A stretch of DNA of 7,702 nucleotides from Deltaproteobacteria bacterium (GTDB lineage: Bacteria; Desulfobacterota; BSN033; UBA1163): positions 1-7,702 of the forward strand of contig VGRU01000177.1 in assembly GCA_016875255.1 (NCBI GenBank). Direction: 5' to 3'. Within the stretch, counting starts at the first letter, position 1. Each line of letters begins with the position of its first letter. A model generated the notes under the pieces. That model was given only the letters and a program-made list of their open reading frames with translations, did not search any database and was not told the origin of the DNA. Position numbers and translations under genes: made by a program. Positions 4,815-7,702 of this stretch are shown here, piece by piece.

Positions 4815-5969
4815 ATGGAATCGACCGCAAACAAACCCTGTTTTCTTGTTTTTATCCTGATTTTAACCCTTTTTCTTGTTTTTGCCTGTTCCACACCATC
4901 CTGGTTTCCGATTAAAAAGGGACCCCCTCATAAGGCAAAAACAAAGGAATTGGTGGATAAAGAGATCATCATCATCGACAGGCATGAATATGTGAAGGTC
5001 CTAAATCCCCATATCTCTGAGGGAGGAAGCCAGCCTAAGTATCTCTATATTCCTGTGGAGGAATATTTAGCCAAGAGAGAAGCTTATGCCGCTCCGTCCA
5101 TACGCGGTGGGCAAGAGCAAAGGACCTCCCCTGCCCCCACAACCTCCTTACCTTCTTCCAAGCCGGAACAAGAGACCCTTTCAGCCTCTGTTTCAGTCTC
5201 CTCCGTCGCCCACTTAAAGAAGAAGGTGTTGATCGCTCACTTCGATGATCGAACCGCTTCTGCCGAAGAGACCTTCGGCGACTGGTTGGCCGAAAGACTG
5301 ATGAAAGAAATGACGCAAAGGTCCTTCCAGGTTCTTTTTGTTGACTATCAGATGGTAAAAGAATTTCTTGAAAAAAAGGAGGGCTCCCCATCTGATCTGG
5401 ATTCCCCGAAAATCTCAAAAATGCTCAGCGAGGTTTTCGGCATTCATGCTATCGTTCTGGGAGAACTCTCGGGGCCCTATGTCTTCACCACAAAAGGAAC
5501 AAAGGGTCAGGATGAGACGTCAACAGCCATTATTAAAATAGAGATGAAAATTATAGATACCTTCTCCGGTAAAATCCTCAAAACTCTTTCGGCCCAGAAT
5601 GCCATCGTTCCCACGAAAGAGAGGGGGGCCTTCTCCGATGAGAAAGCAAAAGGAAGAGCGTTTGACCTGACGGTTTCAAACCTCAGTCGATCCCTTTCAA
5701 GGGAATTGGACCGTCTGGACTGGTTTTGCCGGGTTGCCAAAGTGGATGGAGAAGAGGTCTATATCAATGCAGGCAAATTAAGCGGGCTCAGGGTGGGAGA
5801 TATGATGGAGGTGTTTCAACCCGGGAGCCCTGGGGAAAGAAGGCTGATGAAGGGAAAGATTCAGATCTCAACCCTCTTTGGAATGGATGCTTCTATCGGA
5901 AGGCTGATTCAGGGAAAGAAGCCTGACGAAGAGGATATATTAAAACTCGCCGGACGCGAAGGAACCTGA
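4815..5969 (+). CDS. CsgG/FlgT-like lipoprotein
   Basis: The 384-aa product starts at ATG 4815 behind AAGGGA. It has a lipoprotein signal: a hydrophobic stretch (residues 9-24) and lipobox VFAC with Cys 25, so it is exported and lipid-anchored. Residues 26-90 are a charged linker with a repeated-looking EYVKVLNP/LYIPVEEYL pattern, and 98-132 a Ser/Pro/Thr-rich, probably disordered spacer. Residues 136-300 look like the periplasmic CsgG-like alpha/beta fold: KKVLIAHFDD, a helix, FQVLFVDYQMVKEFL, then GIHAIVLGELSG and IKIEMKIIDTFSGKIL. Residues 303-345 resemble a FlgT C-terminal-type domain (WFCRVAKVDGEEVYINAG, then LSGLRVGDMMEVFQPG). CsgG forms an outer-membrane secretion pore for curli and FlgT supports the flagellar ring, but no curli or flagellar genes are nearby, so the role here is unassigned. 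It probably has its own promoter. Confidence 0.75.
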   Translation: MESTANKPCFLVFILILTLFLVFACSTPSWFPIKKGPPHKAKTKELVDKEIIIIDRHEYVKVLNPHISEGGSQPKYLYIPVEEYLAKREAYAAPSIRGGQEQRTSPAPTTSLPSSKPEQETLSASVSVSSVAHLKKKVLIAHFDDRTASAEETFGDWLAERLMKEMTQRSFQVLFVDYQMVKEFLEKKEGSPSDLDSPKISKMLSEVFGIHAIVLGELSGPYVFTTKGTKGQDETSTAIIKIEMKIIDTFSGKILKTLSAQNAIVPTKERGAFSDEKAKGRAFDLTVSNLSRSLSRELDRLDWFCRVAKVDGEEVYINAGKLSGLRVGDMMEVFQPGSPGERRLMKGKIQISTLFGMDASIGRLIQGKKPDEEDILKLAGREGT

Positions 5970-6067
5970 GGCCTCGCTCAACTGCTCGCCTGCAACCAAA
6001 AAGTCGGGCTGATACGAGGAAGATAACTTCTTTGGATAGTGAATGATAAGGAAGGAGGGTAAATGTT

Positions 6068-6550
6068 ATGTTTCACATTGGTGATAAAGCCGTCTACCCG
6101 GGTCACGGGGTAGGAGTCATCGAAGCCATTGAGACCAAGCGTATTTCGGGTAAGGAGCAGAGTTTCTATATCCTCCGCTTCGTCGATAACGGGATGACCA
6201 TCATGGTCCCCGAAGATAATGTAGAATCCGCCGGCCTGAGAACCGTGATCCGGAAGATCGAAGTCCGGAAGGTGATCGGGATATTGAAAGACAGGGAGAT
6301 CACCCTTGATAATCAGACATGGAACCGGAGATACCGGGAGTATATGGAAAAGATCAATAAGGGGTCCATCTACGAAATTGCGGAAGTGTTTCGGGACCTC
6401 CATATCCTGAAGTCAGAAAAAGAACTCTCCTTCGGCGAGAAAAAAATTATGGACATGGCCAAAACGCTCCTGGTCAAGGAACTGGCGATCGCCAAGGATG
6501 TGAAAGAGTCGAACATCCTGAAAGAGATCCATATGATCTTTGGGGCATAG
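6068..6550 (+). CDS. carD: CarD/CdnL-family RNA polymerase-binding transcription regulator
   Basis: A 160-aa protein of usual CdnL length. Start ATG 6068 follows AAGGAGG with about nine bases spacing; the ATG at 6063 is in another frame. Residues 1-55 form the RNA polymerase-interacting Tudor-like domain shared with Mfd (MFHIGDKAVYPGHGVGVIEAI, then YILRFV and MTIMVPEDN). The rest is the helical DNA-contacting domain. It contains the family hallmark NQTWNRRYREY (82-92), where W85 corresponds to the tryptophan that wedges into the upstream edge of the transcription bubble and R87, R88 and R90 are basic contacts. Such proteins stabilise open promoter complexes, especially at rRNA and housekeeping promoters. 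The YacL-like gene follows after a repeat-filled spacer; carD next to this PIN/TRAM gene and ispD is a recurrent order. Being CdnL-like rather than the large Myxococcus CarD is clear from the length. Confidence 0.92.
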   Translation: MFHIGDKAVYPGHGVGVIEAIETKRISGKEQSFYILRFVDNGMTIMVPEDNVESAGLRTVIRKIEVRKVIGILKDREITLDNQTWNRRYREYMEKINKGSIYEIAEVFRDLHILKSEKELSFGEKKIMDMAKTLLVKELAIAKDVKESNILKEIHMIFGA

Positions 6551-6578
6551 GCATCTCTCTCCCCCGTCTCATCTTTAT

Positions 6579-6654
6579 ATCAACCCATTCGACTCCCCGA
6601 TCTGATCCTTCGACATCGCTCAGGACAGGCACCCGGGGTATGCTCAGGGTTGAT
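6579..6654. repeat. 76-bp palindromic intergenic repeat, second copy
   Basis: Ends ATCAACCC (6579-6586) and GGGTTGAT (6647-6654) are perfect inverted repeats. Like the copy at 2925-3000 it is exactly 76 bp and contains TTCGACTCCCC after the left end and GCTCAGGGTTGA at the right end, while the middle differs and includes CCTTCGACATCGCTCAGGA, similar to the left arm of the 36-bp unit. Confidence 0.7.
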
Positions 6655-6670
6655 ACTGAGCGGCGCTTTT

Positions 6671-6745
6671 CCCTCGACTCTGCTCGGGATGGTGAGCCCT
6701 TCGATAAACTCAGGGCCTTGAGCCTGTCGAGAGGCTTGTCGAACC
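6671..6745. repeat. 36-bp palindrome family: one copy apparently inserted in another
   Basis: The outer part, CCTCGACT to GGATGGTGAGC (about 6672-6697) plus TGTCGAACC (6737-6745), matches the 3703-3738 repeat when 6698-6736 is removed. The removed piece begins CCTTCGATAAACTCAGG and ends TGAGCCTGTCGAGAGG, so it is itself a full unit of the family (25 of 36 positions match the 3703 copy by eye, with the loop most different). Confidence 0.6.
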
Positions 6746-6749
6746 ATTA

Positions 6750-6769
6750 CCCCGATTTAAAAATCGGGG
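6750..6769 (+). terminator. Perfect 9-bp hairpin, possible terminator after carD
   Basis: CCCCGATTT-AA-AAATCGGGG is a strong short palindrome followed by only three T (TTTGG). It may be a weak terminator of the carD transcript, or another intergenic palindrome next to the repeats. It lies 200 bases after the carD stop and 53 before the YacL-like start. Confidence 0.35.
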
Positions 6770-6806
6770 TTTGGTGCCGTCGAACGTATCAATCAAAACT
6801 TCATCG

Positions 6807-6816
6807 AAAGGAGGTG
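6807..6816 (+). promoter_or_regulatory. Ribosome site fixing a TTG start
   Basis: AAAGGAGGTG is a near-perfect anti-16S match. Its GGAGG (6810-6814) lies eight bases before TTG 6823, while the in-frame GTG at 6814 overlaps the site and no ATG is near, so TTG is chosen. Confidence 0.8.
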
Positions 6817-6822
6817 AACGAG

Positions 6823-7702
<880 letters not shown>

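Noticed and set aside
6063..6067. ATG 6063 as carD start
   Set aside because: It is in another frame from the CarD protein; ATG 6068 has correct spacing to AAGGAGG.
5970..6067. Separate promoter before carD
   Set aside because: No pair of -35 and -10 boxes with acceptable spacing was found, so none is listed.

Overview
The window reads as a piece of chromosome from a Gram-negative bacterium, most likely of the Desulfobacterota (deltaproteobacterial) kind. The evidence is indirect: kdsB implies a Kdo-containing lipopolysaccharide, there are three predicted lipoproteins, and a CarD/CdnL regulator precedes a YacL-type membrane PIN/TRAM protein, an order known from deltaproteobacteria and clostridia where ispD and ispF usually follow. 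The long spacers full of palindromes built around TTCGAC and CTCAGG also fit. No rRNA, tRNA, CRISPR array or intact transposase was found.

Left part (1-2705, minus strand). Genes are tightly packed and read right to left: a 184-aa lipoprotein (2580-2026), a 62-aa protein (2013-1825), a zinc-dependent phospholipase C-family protein (1790-843), a second small lipoprotein (840-422) broken by a frameshift in a run of nine A, and after 141 bases an unrecognised gene that starts at 280 and leaves the window. The first four look like one operon, with gaps of 12, 34 and 2 bases. Upstream of it lies a possible promoter and a leader of about 110 bases with four consecutive hairpins.

Middle spacer (2706-3804). 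About 1.1 kb without a credible gene. It holds a 76-bp inverted repeat (2925-3000), an AT-rich stretch with several dyads and a TATAAT box but no gene, a sigma70-like promoter (3443-3471), an array of four hairpins resembling a transposase-less IS200/IS605-type element (about 3500-3660), and a short palindromic repeat (3703-3738) just before kdsB.

Right part (3805-7702, plus strand). kdsB (CMP-Kdo synthesis) is followed by a 236-base spacer with the clearest promoter of the window (4763-4791), a 384-aa CsgG/FlgT-like lipoprotein, CarD/CdnL, a 272-base spacer filled with mosaic palindromes in which one copy appears inserted inside another, and the 5' part of a YacL-like protein starting at TTG 6823.

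Functionally the recognisable genes serve the cell envelope (kdsB, lipoproteins, CsgG-like protein, phospholipase-family protein) and general transcription or RNA handling (CarD, PIN/TRAM). The most novel-looking parts are the phospholipase operon with its unknown partners, including a 62-aa protein vaguely like Sm/Hfq, and the palindrome-rich spacers.
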